64,000 nucleotides of DNA, taken from the NCBI RefSeq assembly GCF_900176205.1, contig NZ_LT859959.1, positions 2,749,001 through 2,813,000 of the forward strand, read 5' to 3'. This document shows positions 46,871-57,137 of the stretch, one piece after another. Under the pieces are notes generated by a model that worked only from the letters and a program-made list of their open reading frames with translations, searched no databases and had not been told where the DNA came from. This DNA comes from Bradyrhizobium sp. ORS 285. GTDB lineage: Bacteria; Pseudomonadota; Alphaproteobacteria; Rhizobiales; Xanthobacteraceae. The translations under genes and the position numbers were made by a program. The first letter of the stretch is position 1; the number at the start of each line of letters is the position of its first letter.

Positions 46871-48058
46871 TCAGGGCCGTTCGAGCGCGATCGCCGTGGC
46901 CTCACCGCCGCCGATGCACAGCGCGGCGACGCCGCGCTTCAACCCACGGGCCTGCATCGCATGCAGCAGCGTCACCATCAGCCGTGCCCCGGTGGCCCCG
47001 ATCGGGTGGCCGAGCGCGCAGGCGCCGCCATTGACGTTGAGCCTATCACGGGGGATCCCGAGATCGCGCTGCGCCGCCATGGCGACGACAGCAAACGCCT
47101 CGTTGATCTCGAACAGGTCAACGTCCTCGACCTGCCAGCCAATCTTCTCGAGCAGCTTGCGGATCGCCGGGATCGGCGCCGTCGTGAACCATTGTGGCTC
47201 CTGGCTGTGCGTGGCGTGCCCCTTGATCTCAGCGAGCACGGGCAGCCCGTCGCGCTCGGCGCGCGATCGCGTCCCCAGCACGAGCGCTGCTGCGCCGTCC
47301 GCATTGGCCGAGGACGCCGCCGGCGTGATCGTGCCGTCCTTGCGGAACGCCGGCTTGAGCGCCGGGATCTTTGCCGGATCGACCTTGAGCGGATGCTCGT
47401 CATTGGCAATCACGCGAGGGCCGGATTTTTCCGTCAGCGTGATCGGCGCGATCTCGGCCGTGAAAGCGCCGCTCTCGACCGCCTTGCGCGCGCGGGTCAG
47501 GGTTTCCACCGCATAGGCATCCTGATCGGCGCGGGTGAACTGATAGGCCTCGGCAGTTGCCTCGCCAAAGTCACCCATCGAGCGCCCGGTGTCGTAAGCG
47601 TCTTCCAGCCCGTCCAGCATCATGTGGTCGAGAATGCGATCGTGGCCGGCACGATAGCCGCCGCGCGCCTTGGCCAGCAGATAGGGCGCATTGCTCATGC
47701 TCTCCATGCCACCGGACACGACGATGTCGGCCGAGCCGGCGCGGATGATGTCGTGCGCCAGCATCGTCGCCTTCATGCCGGAGCCGCACACCTTGTTGAT
47801 CGTGGTGGCGCCGGTCGCATCCGGCAGACCTGCGCCGCGCGCGGCCTGTCGTGCGGGGGCCTGGCCCTGACCGGCCGGCAGCACATTGCCCATGAACACT
47901 TCGCTCACCGCGTCGGCAGGGACGGCCGCACGGTCGAGCGCCGACTTGATCACGTGAGCGCCGAGCTCATGCGCACGCAGCGGCGACAATTCGCCCATGA
48001 AACGGCCGAGCGGGGTGCGGGCGGCGGACAGGATCACGACGGGATCTGACGAGGCCAT
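46871..48058 (-). CDS. Acetyl-CoA acetyltransferase (thiolase)
   Basis: 395-residue classical thiolase with all catalytic residues: Cys91 (NKVCGSGMKA), His351 (GGACALGHPIGATG) and Cys381 (ALCIGGGEATA). It condenses or cleaves acetoacetyl-CoA or longer 3-ketoacyl-CoA. It is not part of a phb operon here; its neighbours are an MFS transporter and an enoyl-CoA hydratase-like gene on the same strand. The promoter-side sequence ACCGTTATATGATGACC lies about 20-35 bases upstream of the start. Confidence 0.94.
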   Translation of the reverse strand: MASSDPVVILSAARTPLGRFMGELSPLRAHELGAHVIKSALDRAAVPADAVSEVFMGNVLPAGQGQAPARQAARGAGLPDATGATTINKVCGSGMKATMLAHDIIRAGSADIVVSGGMESMSNAPYLLAKARGGYRAGHDRILDHMMLDGLEDAYDTGRSMGDFGEATAEAYQFTRADQDAYAVETLTRARKAVESGAFTAEIAPITLTEKSGPRVIANDEHPLKVDPAKIPALKPAFRKDGTITPAASSANADGAAALVLGTRSRAERDGLPVLAEIKGHATHSQEPQWFTTAPIPAIRKLLEKIGWQVEDVDLFEINEAFAVVAMAAQRDLGIPRDRLNVNGGACALGHPIGATGARLMVTLLHAMQARGLKRGVAALCIGGGEATAIALERP

Positions 48059-48199
48059 GACGGGCTCCCTGGATTAAGATTATGGTCATCATATAACGGT
48101 GGCTCGAAAATGCAAATCGGCGATCCCGGGGAACTTGTAGTGAACAGGTCAGCGGGATTTGCCGGAAGCTACAGCCGGAAACTTGGCAAAAATTGCGCT

Positions 48200-48970
48200 C
48201 TAGCGCTTGCGATCGATGAAGTGCTGCATCAGCCGCTTGGGCTCGTCGGTCAGGAACGATCGTCCGAAGGCGCCGATCGACACCTCGATCGACTCCTTCA
48301 GCGGCAGGTCCTCCCATTGCCGCAGCAGGGCCTTCTGCGCCCGCAGTGCTTCGGGTCCGCAGGCGAGCAGCGAAGCAATGATCTTCTCGACTGCCGCATC
48401 GAGCTCGCCTTGCGCGGCGATCGAATCGACCAGGCCCCAGGCGAGCGCGGTCGGGGCGTCGATCGTCTCGGCGGTCATCACGAGCCATCGCGTACGGCCC
48501 CAGCCGATCAGTCGCGGCAGCAGCGCGGCATGAATGACCGAGGGAATGCCGACGCGCACCTCCGGCATGCCGAACTTCGCATCATGTGCCGCGACGCGGA
48601 TATCACACGCTGCCGCGACTTCCAGGCCACCGCCGAGGCACCAGCCAGGCATACGCGCGATCACGGGTGCCGGGAAATTTCGCACCGCTTCACATAGTCC
48701 GGCCAGTCGCGTGATGAACGCCTCCGCTGAGGCTTGATCGAGCCTCGCCATCTCCTTGATGTCCGCGCCGCCGATCATGCTCTTCTCACTTTCGCCAGCC
48801 AGTACGAGCGCACGAATGCTGTCGTCGGAGGCGAGTGATTGCAGTCCGGCTTGTATGCCAAGGATGGCCGCCGACCCGACAATGTTCAGCGAGCCGGCAT
48901 TGCAGATCGTGAGCCGCACCACGCCGCGGGCGTCGCGACTCACGCCGCAGTGAGAATTGAGCATATCCAT
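48200..48970 (-). CDS. Enoyl-CoA hydratase/isomerase-family protein
   Basis: 256-residue crotonase-fold protein. The oxyanion-hole segments are MIGGADIKEM and CLGGGLEVAAACD. The two catalytic glutamates of enoyl-CoA hydratase are retained (Glu117 and Glu137 in KFGMPEVRVG), so hydration of a 2-enoyl-CoA is plausible. The ATG is preceded by GACGAGG; a second ATG two codons later is also possible. A perfect FNR/FixK-type box lies about 60-70 bp upstream, shared with the divergent TetR gene. Confidence 0.9.
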   Translation of the reverse strand: MDMLNSHCGVSRDARGVVRLTICNAGSLNIVGSAAILGIQAGLQSLASDDSIRALVLAGESEKSMIGGADIKEMARLDQASAEAFITRLAGLCEAVRNFPAPVIARMPGWCLGGGLEVAAACDIRVAAHDAKFGMPEVRVGIPSVIHAALLPRLIGWGRTRWLVMTAETIDAPTALAWGLVDSIAAQGELDAAVEKIIASLLACGPEALRAQKALLRQWEDLPLKESIEVSIGAFGRSFLTDEPKRLMQHFIDRKR

Positions 48971-49028
48971 GGCCGGCCTCGTCTGGGGTGTTGGGTGGAA
49001 GTCGCGGGAATAAATCAGGCCAGCGAAG

Positions 49029-49042
49029 TTGATTTAGATCAA
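49029..49042. promoter_or_regulatory. FNR/FixK-type box
   Basis: TTGATTTAGATCAA matches TTGAT-N4-ATCAA exactly, within the larger palindrome AGTTGATTTAGATCAACT (49027-49044). It lies in the divergent region between the enoyl-CoA hydratase (start 48970) and TetR (start 49121) genes. A TATTGT at 49087-49092 would place a start near 49099 with the box at about -63.5, close to an FNR class I position. Oxygen-responsive control by a FixK/FNR/AadR-type protein is inferred. Confidence 0.65.
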
Positions 49043-49120
49043 CTCGAATTCATCAAATAGCTGCAGCGAGCAGGGCGCAGAGCTGCTATTGTATGACCTC
49101 GGACATTCAATGGGACGGCA

Positions 49121-49777
49121 ATGCGCTACTCTCCGGAACACAAGGCGGAAACCCACGCGCGAATCGTGCGCAAGGCGTCGGTGCGGCTACGGGAGAAGGG
49201 CGCTCACGGCGTCGGTGTTGCCGATCTGATGAAAGAGGCCGGGCTCACGCATGGCGGCTTCTACGCTCATTTCGAATCGCGCGATGCGCTGGTCGTCGAG
49301 GCGTTCGGTTATGCGATCGATCGGTCGGTGGAGCGCTGGCGCAAGCTCTTGGACGAATTGCCGCCGCAAAAGCGGCTCGCCGCCATCGTCGACGGCTATT
49401 TGTCGACCGAACATCGGGACGATCCCGGCCATGGCTGTGCGGTTCCCGCTCTCGGGGCCGAAATCGCGCGCGAGAGCGCCAAGACTCGCAAAGCCTTCGC
49501 AGCGAAGCTGGAAGAGCTGATCGACCTGTTCGCCGATTATATCGCCGATGTGCCGCGCAAGACCGCACACAAGCGGGCCTCCGCGATGCTCGCCACCCTG
49601 ATGGGGACCATCGTCATGGCGCGCATTACCGGCAGCGGCGAATTATCCGAGGAGATCCTGAACTCCGGTCGCGAGGTGGCGCTGGCGGTTGCCAATGGTG
49701 ACGGGGCAGCGGCGAAGACCTCGGCGCGGGCGCCCTTAAAAAGGCCGCTGAAAAAGGTGGCCGGCGTTAAGCGCTGA
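49121..49777 (+). CDS. TetR/AcrR-family transcriptional regulator
   Basis: 218 residues. The N-terminal helix-turn-helix (about 10-58) contains ARIVRKASVRLREKGAHGVGVADLMKEAG and HGGFYAHFESRDAL. The C-terminal ligand domain has HGCAVPALGAEIARES, typical of one widespread TetR subgroup. A basic tail (KRPLKKVAGVKR) ends it. It stands between a fatty-acid/CoA gene pair and mmsA and may control either; an FNR/FixK-type box is upstream. Confidence 0.9.
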   Translation: MRYSPEHKAETHARIVRKASVRLREKGAHGVGVADLMKEAGLTHGGFYAHFESRDALVVEAFGYAIDRSVERWRKLLDELPPQKRLAAIVDGYLSTEHRDDPGHGCAVPALGAEIARESAKTRKAFAAKLEELIDLFADYIADVPRKTAHKRASAMLATLMGTIVMARITGSGELSEEILNSGREVALAVANGDGAAAKTSARAPLKRPLKKVAGVKR

Positions 49778-49932
49778 GCCTTCGGACGATCAGCGGGATG
49801 GACGGCCTGCCGCGGGAGCGAAGGGGCGGCAATTTCGCAGCGCCGGTCAGCGCTTAGACCCTTCCCAAACGCCGCAAAGACTGCAAGATGCCGGCCAAAT
49901 CGGCACTGCTTACCCCCTGCGGAGGATACCCC

Positions 49933-51429
49933 ATGCGTTCGATCGGTCATTTCATTGGCGGCAAAGAGGTCAAAGGTACGTCCGGACGGACGGCTGATGT
50001 CTTCGAGCCGATGACCGGTGATGTCCAAGCCAAGGTCGCGCTGGCCTCGCGCGCCGAGCTTCGTGCGGCTGTGGAGAACGCCAAGGCCGCGCAGCCCGCC
50101 TGGGCCGCGACCAACCCGCAGCGCCGTGCGCGCGTCATGATGAAGTTTCTGGAACTCGCGCAGCGCGATTACGACCAACTCGCCGAGCTGTTGGCGCGCG
50201 AGCACGGCAAGACCATTCCGGACGCCAAGGGGGACATCCAGCGCGGCCTTGAGGTCGTCGAGTTCGCCTGCGGCATTCCGCATTTGATGAAGGGCGAGTA
50301 CACCGAGGGCGCGGGCCCCGGGATCGACATCTATTCGATGCGCCAGCCGCTCGGTGTCGTTGCCGGTATCACGCCGTTCAATTTCCCGGCGATGATTCCG
50401 ATGTGGAAGTTCGCGCCCGCCATCGCCTGCGGCAATGCCTTCATCCTCAAGCCGTCAGAGCGCGATCCTGGCGTGCCGATGAAGCTCGCAGAGCTGATGA
50501 TCGAGGCCGGCCTGCCGGCGGGCATCCTCAACGTCGTCAACGGCGACAAGGAAGCGGTCGACGCCATCCTCGAGGATCCGGATATCATGGCGGTCGGCTT
50601 CGTCGGCTCGTCGCCGATCGCCCAGTACATCTATGAGCGCGCCGCCGCGTACGGCAAGCGCTGCCAGTGCTTCGGTGGCGCCAAGAATCACGCCATCATC
50701 ATGCCCGACGCCGATCTCGACCAGGCGGTCGATGCGCTGATCGGCGCGGGCTACGGCTCCGCCGGCGAGCGCTGCATGGCGGTGTCGGTCGCGGTGCCCG
50801 TCGGCAAGACCACCGCGGATCGGCTGATGGACAAGCTGATCCCGCGTGTCGAAGCCCTGAAGATCGGCACCTCTGTCGATCCGTCGGCGGATTTCGGTCC
50901 GCTGGTGACCCGCGAGGCGGTCGAGCGCGTCAAGAACTATGTCGACATCGGCGTCAAGGAAGGCGCGACGCTCGCCGTCGATGGCCGCGGCTTCAAGATG
51001 CAGGGCTACGAGAACGGCTTCTACATGGGCGGCTGTCTGTTCGACAACGTCACCAAGGACATGCGGATCTACAAGGAAGAGATCTTCGGTCCCGTGCTGT
51101 CGGTCGTGCGCGCCAAGGATTACACGGAAGCGCTGGCGCTGCCGTCGGATCATGATTACGGCAATGGCGTTGCGATCTTCACCCGCGACGGCGACGCCGC
51201 GCGCGACTTCGCGGCGAAGGTCAATGTCGGCATGGTCGGCATCAACGTGCCGATCCCGGTGCCGATCGCCTACTACACCTTCGGCGGCTGGAAGAAGTCG
51301 GGCTTCGGCGATCTCAACCAGCACGGCCCGGATTCGATCCGCTTCTACACCAAGACCAAGACGGTGACCTCGCGCTGGCCGTCCGGCGTCAAGGAAGGTG
51401 CGGAGTTCTCAATCCCGCTGATGAAGTAA
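49933..51429 (+). CDS. mmsA: CoA-acylating methylmalonate-semialdehyde dehydrogenase
   Basis: 498 residues; converts methylmalonate semialdehyde and CoA to propionyl-CoA in valine (and thymine/myo-inositol) catabolism. The NAD-binding TPFNFPAMIPMW is at 147-158. The catalytic Cys281 is in GSAGERCMAVSV. The general-base Glu of ordinary aldehyde dehydrogenases is replaced around GGAKNHAIIMPDAD, as in CoA-dependent members. The ATG follows GGAGGA. With the next three genes it forms a valine-degradation set, although a hairpin and a repeat separate it from the acyl-CoA dehydrogenase gene. Confidence 0.95.
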   Translation: MRSIGHFIGGKEVKGTSGRTADVFEPMTGDVQAKVALASRAELRAAVENAKAAQPAWAATNPQRRARVMMKFLELAQRDYDQLAELLAREHGKTIPDAKGDIQRGLEVVEFACGIPHLMKGEYTEGAGPGIDIYSMRQPLGVVAGITPFNFPAMIPMWKFAPAIACGNAFILKPSERDPGVPMKLAELMIEAGLPAGILNVVNGDKEAVDAILEDPDIMAVGFVGSSPIAQYIYERAAAYGKRCQCFGGAKNHAIIMPDADLDQAVDALIGAGYGSAGERCMAVSVAVPVGKTTADRLMDKLIPRVEALKIGTSVDPSADFGPLVTREAVERVKNYVDIGVKEGATLAVDGRGFKMQGYENGFYMGGCLFDNVTKDMRIYKEEIFGPVLSVVRAKDYTEALALPSDHDYGNGVAIFTRDGDAARDFAAKVNVGMVGINVPIPVPIAYYTFGGWKKSGFGDLNQHGPDSIRFYTKTKTVTSRWPSGVKEGAEFSIPLMK

Positions 51430-51433
51430 GTTG

Positions 51434-51459
51434 AATGGGAGCCCGTGAGGGCTCCCATT
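51434..51459 (+). terminator. Strong hairpin after mmsA
   Basis: AATGGGAGCCC, loop GTGA, GGGCTCCCATT is a perfect 11-bp stem beginning four bases after the mmsA stop, with a GNRA tetraloop. The run after it (GCGTCGTCCTCG) is not T-rich, so termination efficiency is uncertain. It may instead protect the mmsA message. Confidence 0.65.
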
Positions 51460-51473
51460 GCGTCGTCCTCGTC

Positions 51474-51557
51474 GTCATTGCGAGGAGCGGAGCGACGAAG
51501 CAATCCAGACTGTGTCCACGGAACGATCCTGGATTGCTTCGCTTCGCTCGCAATGAC
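51474..51557. repeat. GTCATTGCGAG-type palindromic repeat, copy 3
   Basis: About 84 bp from GTCATTGCGAGGAGCGGAGC to GCTTCGCTCGCAATGACG, with GCAATCCAG and CTGGATTGC arms. It lies between mmsA and the acyl-CoA dehydrogenase of the valine set. Confidence 0.9.
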
Positions 51558-51615
51558 GGGGTGTGCGGCGCCGACCCGACCAAAATAACAAGCCTTCAGG
51601 AAACGCGGAGAACGA

Positions 51616-52757
<1,142 letters not shown>

Positions 52758-52761
<4 letters not shown>

Positions 52762-53834
52762 ACGAGGTGCTCGAGGGCGACCTGATCGTTCGTCGCGAGG
52801 GTTCGGCCGGCATCATCCGATTGAACCGTCCCAAGGCGATCAACGCGATGACCCTGGAGATGTCGATGGGCATCGACGCCGCGCTCGATCAGTTCGAGGC
52901 GAATCCCGCCGTTGCCGTGGTCGTGCTCGAAGGCGCCGGCGAGCGTGGCCTGTGTGCCGGCGGCGACATCCGCGGGCTCTACGAAAGCTCGAAGGCGAAC
53001 GGCGATCTGGGCAAGGTGTTCTGGCGCCAGGAATACATCATGAACGCGCGCATTGCCGCGTTCCCCAAGCCCTATGTCGCCTACATGGACGGGCTGGTGA
53101 TGGGTGGTGGCGTCGGCCTGTCTGCGCATGGCCGGCATCGTATCGTCACCGAGAAGACCAAGCTCGCGATGCCCGAGGTCGGCCTCGGCTTCTTTCCCGA
53201 TGTCGGCGGCACCTGGCTGCTGTCACGCGCGCCGGGCGAGCTCGGCGCCTATTTCGGTTTGACCGGGCAGACCATGAACGGGCCCGACGCGATCCATGCC
53301 CGTTTTGCGGATGCGGTGGTGCCGACCGAAAAGTGGCCGGCGCTGCGCGAGGTCCTGACCAATGTCAGGCCCGGGACATTGTCGGCCGAGATCGACCGGC
53401 TGATCGCAGGTTTTGCCACCGGGGAGTCGGCCGGGCCCGTCGCCGCGCGGCAGGCCAAGATCGATGCCTGGTTCGCCCATGACAGCATGCACGACATCTT
53501 CGCGGCCCTCGAAGCTGATGACTCCGAGCTGGCGCGCGCGACGTTGAAGACGCTCAAGGAGAAGTCGCCGCGCGGCGTGGTCGTGACCCTGAAGCTGCTC
53601 CGCCTGGCGCGGGGAGCGACCTCATTGCAGGAGTGCTTGGTGCGCGAGTATCGCGCGGCGCTCGAAGTCTTCCGCAGCGACGATTTCCGCGAGGGCGTGC
53701 GTGCCGCGATCATCGACAAGGACCGCAACCCAAAATGGTCGCCGCCTGAGGTCGATCGGGTCACGCCGGAGATGCTGGCGCCGTACCTCGCCGAAATCGG
53801 CGCCGACGAGCTGACATTTCCGCAAACGAGATAA
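52758..53834 (+). CDS. 3-hydroxyisobutyryl-CoA hydrolase / enoyl-CoA hydratase-isomerase
   Basis: 358-residue crotonase-superfamily member. Length and sequence fit 3-hydroxyisobutyryl-CoA hydrolase (HIBCH): GLCAGGDIRGLYE and YMDGLVMGGGVGLSAHG form the oxyanion hole, and MPEVGLGFFPDVGGTWLLSR holds the conserved Glu and Asp. The C-terminal IIDKDRNPKWSPPEVDRV is a hallmark of the HIBCH group. It releases free 3-hydroxyisobutyrate, the substrate of the next enzyme. It overlaps the dehydrogenase gene by four bases. Confidence 0.93.
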
Positions 53835-53861
53835 CAAGCAGGTCGAGGGAGAGAACGGACC

Positions 53862-54752
53862 ATGGCAACGATCGCATTCATCGGCCTCGGCAACATGGGC
53901 GGACCGATGGCCGCCAACCTCGTCAAGGCCGGCCACAAGGTGGTCGCGTTCGATCTGGTCGAGGCGTCGCGCGCGCAGGCCAAGGCCGATGGCGCTGAGA
54001 TCGCCGACAGCGCGGTGGCGGCGGTGAAGGGGGCGGATGCCGTCGTCACCATGCTGCCGGCCGGCAAGCATGTGCTGGCGGTGTGGAACGAGGTCGTGCC
54101 CACGATGAGCAAGGGCGCGCTGATCATCGATTCCTCGACCATCGATGTCGAGAGCGCGCGATCGGCGCATGCGCTGGCTGCCAAGCATGGCATCGCCGCC
54201 GTCGATGCGCCGGTGTCCGGCGGCACCGGTGGCGCCAAGGCGGCGACGCTGACCTTCATGTGCGGCGGCGAGGATGGCGCGTTCGCGGCGGCCAAGCCGA
54301 TCCTGGAGACAATGGGCAAGAAGATCGTTCATTGCGGCGGCGCCGGCGCGGGGCAGGCGGCCAAGATCTGCAACAACATGATCCTGGGCATCTCGATGAT
54401 CGCGGTCGGCGAGGCCTTCGCGCTGGGCGAGAAGCTCGGCCTCTCGCATCAAGCGCTGTTTGACGTCGCCTCGACCTCCTCGGGCCAGTGCTGGTCGTTG
54501 ACGTCCTATTGCCCGGTGCCGGGACCGGTGCCGGCCTCTCCTGCGAACAACGACTACAAGCCCGGCTTCGCGACCGCGCTGATGCTGAAGGATCTCACAC
54601 TGTCGCAGGATGCCGCCAAGGCGGCCGGCGCGGCGACGCCGCTCGGTCAGCACGCGCAGGAGATCTACAAGGCCTTCGATGCCGCCGGCCATGGCGGTGT
54701 CGATTTCTCAGGCATCATTCAGCACGTCCGCAAGCTCGCCGGGACCACCTGA
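53862..54752 (+). CDS. mmsB: 3-hydroxyisobutyrate dehydrogenase
   Basis: 296-residue beta-hydroxyacid dehydrogenase; oxidises 3-hydroxyisobutyrate to methylmalonate semialdehyde with NAD. GLGNMGGPMA is at 8-17, substrate loop DAPVSGGTGGAKAATLT at 115-131, catalytic Lys168 and Asn172 in AGQAAKICNNM. It supplies the substrate of MmsA and completes the valine steps from isobutyryl-CoA. Its last base is the first of the next start codon. Confidence 0.95.
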   Translation: MATIAFIGLGNMGGPMAANLVKAGHKVVAFDLVEASRAQAKADGAEIADSAVAAVKGADAVVTMLPAGKHVLAVWNEVVPTMSKGALIIDSSTIDVESARSAHALAAKHGIAAVDAPVSGGTGGAKAATLTFMCGGEDGAFAAAKPILETMGKKIVHCGGAGAGQAAKICNNMILGISMIAVGEAFALGEKLGLSHQALFDVASTSSGQCWSLTSYCPVPGPVPASPANNDYKPGFATALMLKDLTLSQDAAKAAGAATPLGQHAQEIYKAFDAAGHGGVDFSGIIQHVRKLAGTT

Positions 54753-56479
54753 TGACGACATTCAAGGACGCACGCGCGTTTCTCTTGGCGCATCGCACCG
54801 ACTACGATGCCGCGGTGAAGGGTTTTCGCTGGCCCGATCCGGTCCCGTTCAACTGGGCGCTCGACTGGTTCGATGCCGAGCTTGCGTCGGACCCCGAAAG
54901 CCGCGAGCGCACCGCGCTGTGGATCTTCGACGCCGCGCAGGATCGCCAGACGAAACTGTCCTTTACGGCGCTGTCGCGGCGTTCTAATCAAGTCGCAAAT
55001 TTTTTGCGCGCGCAGGGGCTCAAGCGCGGCGATCATCTGCTGCTCTTGCTCGGCAATGTCGTGCCGCTGTGGGAGACGATGCTGGCGGCGATGAAGCTCG
55101 GCGTAGTCGTGATCCCCGCGACCACGCTGCTGACGACCGATGAGTTGCGCGATCGCCTGGAGCGTGGCCGCGCGAAGGCGGTCGTCGCGGCGCAGGATCA
55201 GGTCGCAAAGTTTGCCGATGTCGGTGCGGATGATCTCGTCCGCATCGTCGTGGGGACGACGACATCATCCGATTGGCTGCCGTTCGAAAAGGCGGCCGAG
55301 GCCGCTGAGGCATTCACGCCGGATGGTCCGACGCAGCCGGATGATCCGATGCTGCTGTATTTCACATCGGGCACGACGGCCAAGCCGAAGCTGGTGCGGC
55401 ACAGCCATCGCAGCTATCCGGTCGGCCATCTCTCGACGATGTACTGGCTCGGCCTGCAGCCGGGCGACGTGCATCTGAACATCTCCTCGCCGGGCTGGGC
55501 CAAGCACGCCTGGAGCTGTTTCTTCTCGCCGTGGAATGCGGGTGCCACCGTGTTCGTTGTCAATCAGCCGCGCTTCGATGCCAAGGGGCTGCTGGCGATC
55601 ATCAAACGCTGCGGCGTGACCACGCTGTGCGCGCCACCGACCGTGTGGCGGCTGTTCATCCAGGAGCATCTCGCCGACTTCAAGGTGTCCTTGCGCGAGG
55701 CCTGCGGCGCCGGCGAGCCGCTCAATCCGGAAGTGATCGACCAGGTGCGCGCCGCGTGGGGTCTCACCATCCGCGACGGCTACGGCCAGACCGAGACCGC
55801 AGCGATCTGCGGCAATTCGCCGGGTCAGAAGCTGAAGATCGGCTCGATGGGTCGCCCGCTGCCGGGCTATCGCGTCGAGGTCGCCGACATCGACGGCAAC
55901 CTCGCGAGCGAGGGCGAGATCACCTTGGCGCTCACGGGTGAGCGGCCGGCCGGTCTGATGCAGGGCTATCAGGGCGATGACGGCAAGCTCACGGGTGCCG
56001 ACGGCACGCGCTATCGCACCGGTGACGTCGTGTTCCGGGATGAGGAGGGCTATCTCACCTTCGTCGGCCGCTCCGACGACGTATTCAAATCCTCCGACTA
56101 CCGCATCTCGCCGTTCGAGCTCGAGAGCGTACTGCTGGAGCACGAGGCGGTCGCCGAGGCCGCGGTGGTGCCGAGCCCGGATCCGATCCGGCTTGCGATC
56201 CCCAAGGCCTATGTGCTGCTGACGTCAGGGGCGGAGCGCTCGCGTGCGACGGCGCTGTCGATCTTCGAGCACCTGCAGGCGCGGCTCGCGCCGTTCAAGC
56301 GGATTCGCCGGCTTGAGCTGGTCAGCGAGCTGCCGAAGACGATCTCCGGCAAGATCCGCCGCGTGCAGCTGCGCCGGCTGGAGCACGAGGACAATCGCAC
56401 GGACCATCTGCGCGGCACGGAATTCAAGGAAGAGGACTTCCCGGAGCTGAAGACACGACCGTCCGGGCACGAGGTGTAG
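54752..56479 (+). CDS. Acyl-CoA synthetase (AMP-forming, medium-chain/ACSM-like)
   Basis: 575 residues of the ANL superfamily; activates a carboxylate as acyl-adenylate and then acyl-CoA. The P-loop is LLYFTSGTTAKPK, core motifs are RDGYGQTETAA and YRTGDVVFRDEEGY, hinge region VGRSDDVFKSSDYRISPFE, and the C-terminal catalytic Lys is in LPKTISGKIRR. It resembles medium-chain acyl-CoA synthetases. One-base overlap with mmsB suggests that it is made together with the valine enzymes and may activate a branched or medium-chain acid. Confidence 0.93.
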   Translation: MTTFKDARAFLLAHRTDYDAAVKGFRWPDPVPFNWALDWFDAELASDPESRERTALWIFDAAQDRQTKLSFTALSRRSNQVANFLRAQGLKRGDHLLLLLGNVVPLWETMLAAMKLGVVVIPATTLLTTDELRDRLERGRAKAVVAAQDQVAKFADVGADDLVRIVVGTTTSSDWLPFEKAAEAAEAFTPDGPTQPDDPMLLYFTSGTTAKPKLVRHSHRSYPVGHLSTMYWLGLQPGDVHLNISSPGWAKHAWSCFFSPWNAGATVFVVNQPRFDAKGLLAIIKRCGVTTLCAPPTVWRLFIQEHLADFKVSLREACGAGEPLNPEVIDQVRAAWGLTIRDGYGQTETAAICGNSPGQKLKIGSMGRPLPGYRVEVADIDGNLASEGEITLALTGERPAGLMQGYQGDDGKLTGADGTRYRTGDVVFRDEEGYLTFVGRSDDVFKSSDYRISPFELESVLLEHEAVAEAAVVPSPDPIRLAIPKAYVLLTSGAERSRATALSIFEHLQARLAPFKRIRRLELVSELPKTISGKIRRVQLRRLEHEDNRTDHLRGTEFKEEDFPELKTRPSGHEV

Positions 56480-56486
56480 GGAACGC

Positions 56487-56963
56487 ATGAACAAGATCTG
56501 GAAGAAGCCGCCCATTTCGCTTCAAAGCTATCAGGCCATGGTCGGCCAGGAGATCGGCGTGTCGTCATGGCACGTGCTTGATCAGCAGCGCATCGATACC
56601 TATGCCGACGTGATCGAGGATCATCAGTTCATCCATGTCGATCCGGAAGCGGCCAAGGCGACGCCGTTCGGCACCACCATCGCGCATGGCTTCCTCACGA
56701 TGTCGCTGCTGTCGGTCATGTCCTACGAGGTCATGCCGGCGATCGAGGGCACGGCGATGGGCGTCAATTACGGCTTCGACAAGCTGCGCTTCATCTCGCC
56801 GGTCAAATCAGGCAAGCGCGTGCGCGGCCGCTTCGTTCTGTCTGAAGCCACGCTGCGCAAGCCTGGGGAGTTGCAGTCGCGCACCAACGTCACAGTCGAG
56901 ATCGAGGGCGAGGACAAGCCCGCCCTGGTCGCCGACTGGATCGGTCTCATCTATCTGAGCTAA
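56487..56963 (+). CDS. MaoC-like (R)-specific enoyl-CoA hydratase
   Basis: 158-residue hotdog-fold protein. The hydratase-2 signature is DHQFIHVDPEAA followed by TPFGTTIAHGFLTMSLL, giving the catalytic Asp and His. It would hydrate a 2-enoyl-CoA to the (3R)-hydroxyacyl-CoA. The start is eight bases after the synthetase stop. The next gene is an SDR of the (3R)-hydroxyacyl-CoA dehydrogenase type, matching the two activities of eukaryotic MFE-2. Confidence 0.92.
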   Translation: MNKIWKKPPISLQSYQAMVGQEIGVSSWHVLDQQRIDTYADVIEDHQFIHVDPEAAKATPFGTTIAHGFLTMSLLSVMSYEVMPAIEGTAMGVNYGFDKLRFISPVKSGKRVRGRFVLSEATLRKPGELQSRTNVTVEIEGEDKPALVADWIGLIYLS

Positions 56964-56988
56964 CAATTTTCGTCACACCCCACTTCTC

Positions 56989-57115
56989 GTCGTCGCCGGG
57001 CTTGACCCGGCGATCCATCCAGACCGACAGTCTTTCGAAGTGGATGGATGCCCGGGCCTTCGCCGCGCCGAAGGGGCTTCGGCCCCGCAGGCGGGGCGAG
57101 CCCGGGCATGACGAC
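56989..57115. repeat. GTCATGCCCGGGCTTG-type palindromic repeat, copy 2
   Basis: GTCGCCGGGCTTGACCCGGC at the left and GAGCCCGGGCATGACGAC at the right. The element is enlarged by an inner GAAGGGGCTTCGGCCCC hairpin. It lies between the MaoC and SDR genes of what is otherwise a tight gene group. Confidence 0.82.
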
Positions 57116-57137
57116 CCAAATGATAGGGAACAGGATC

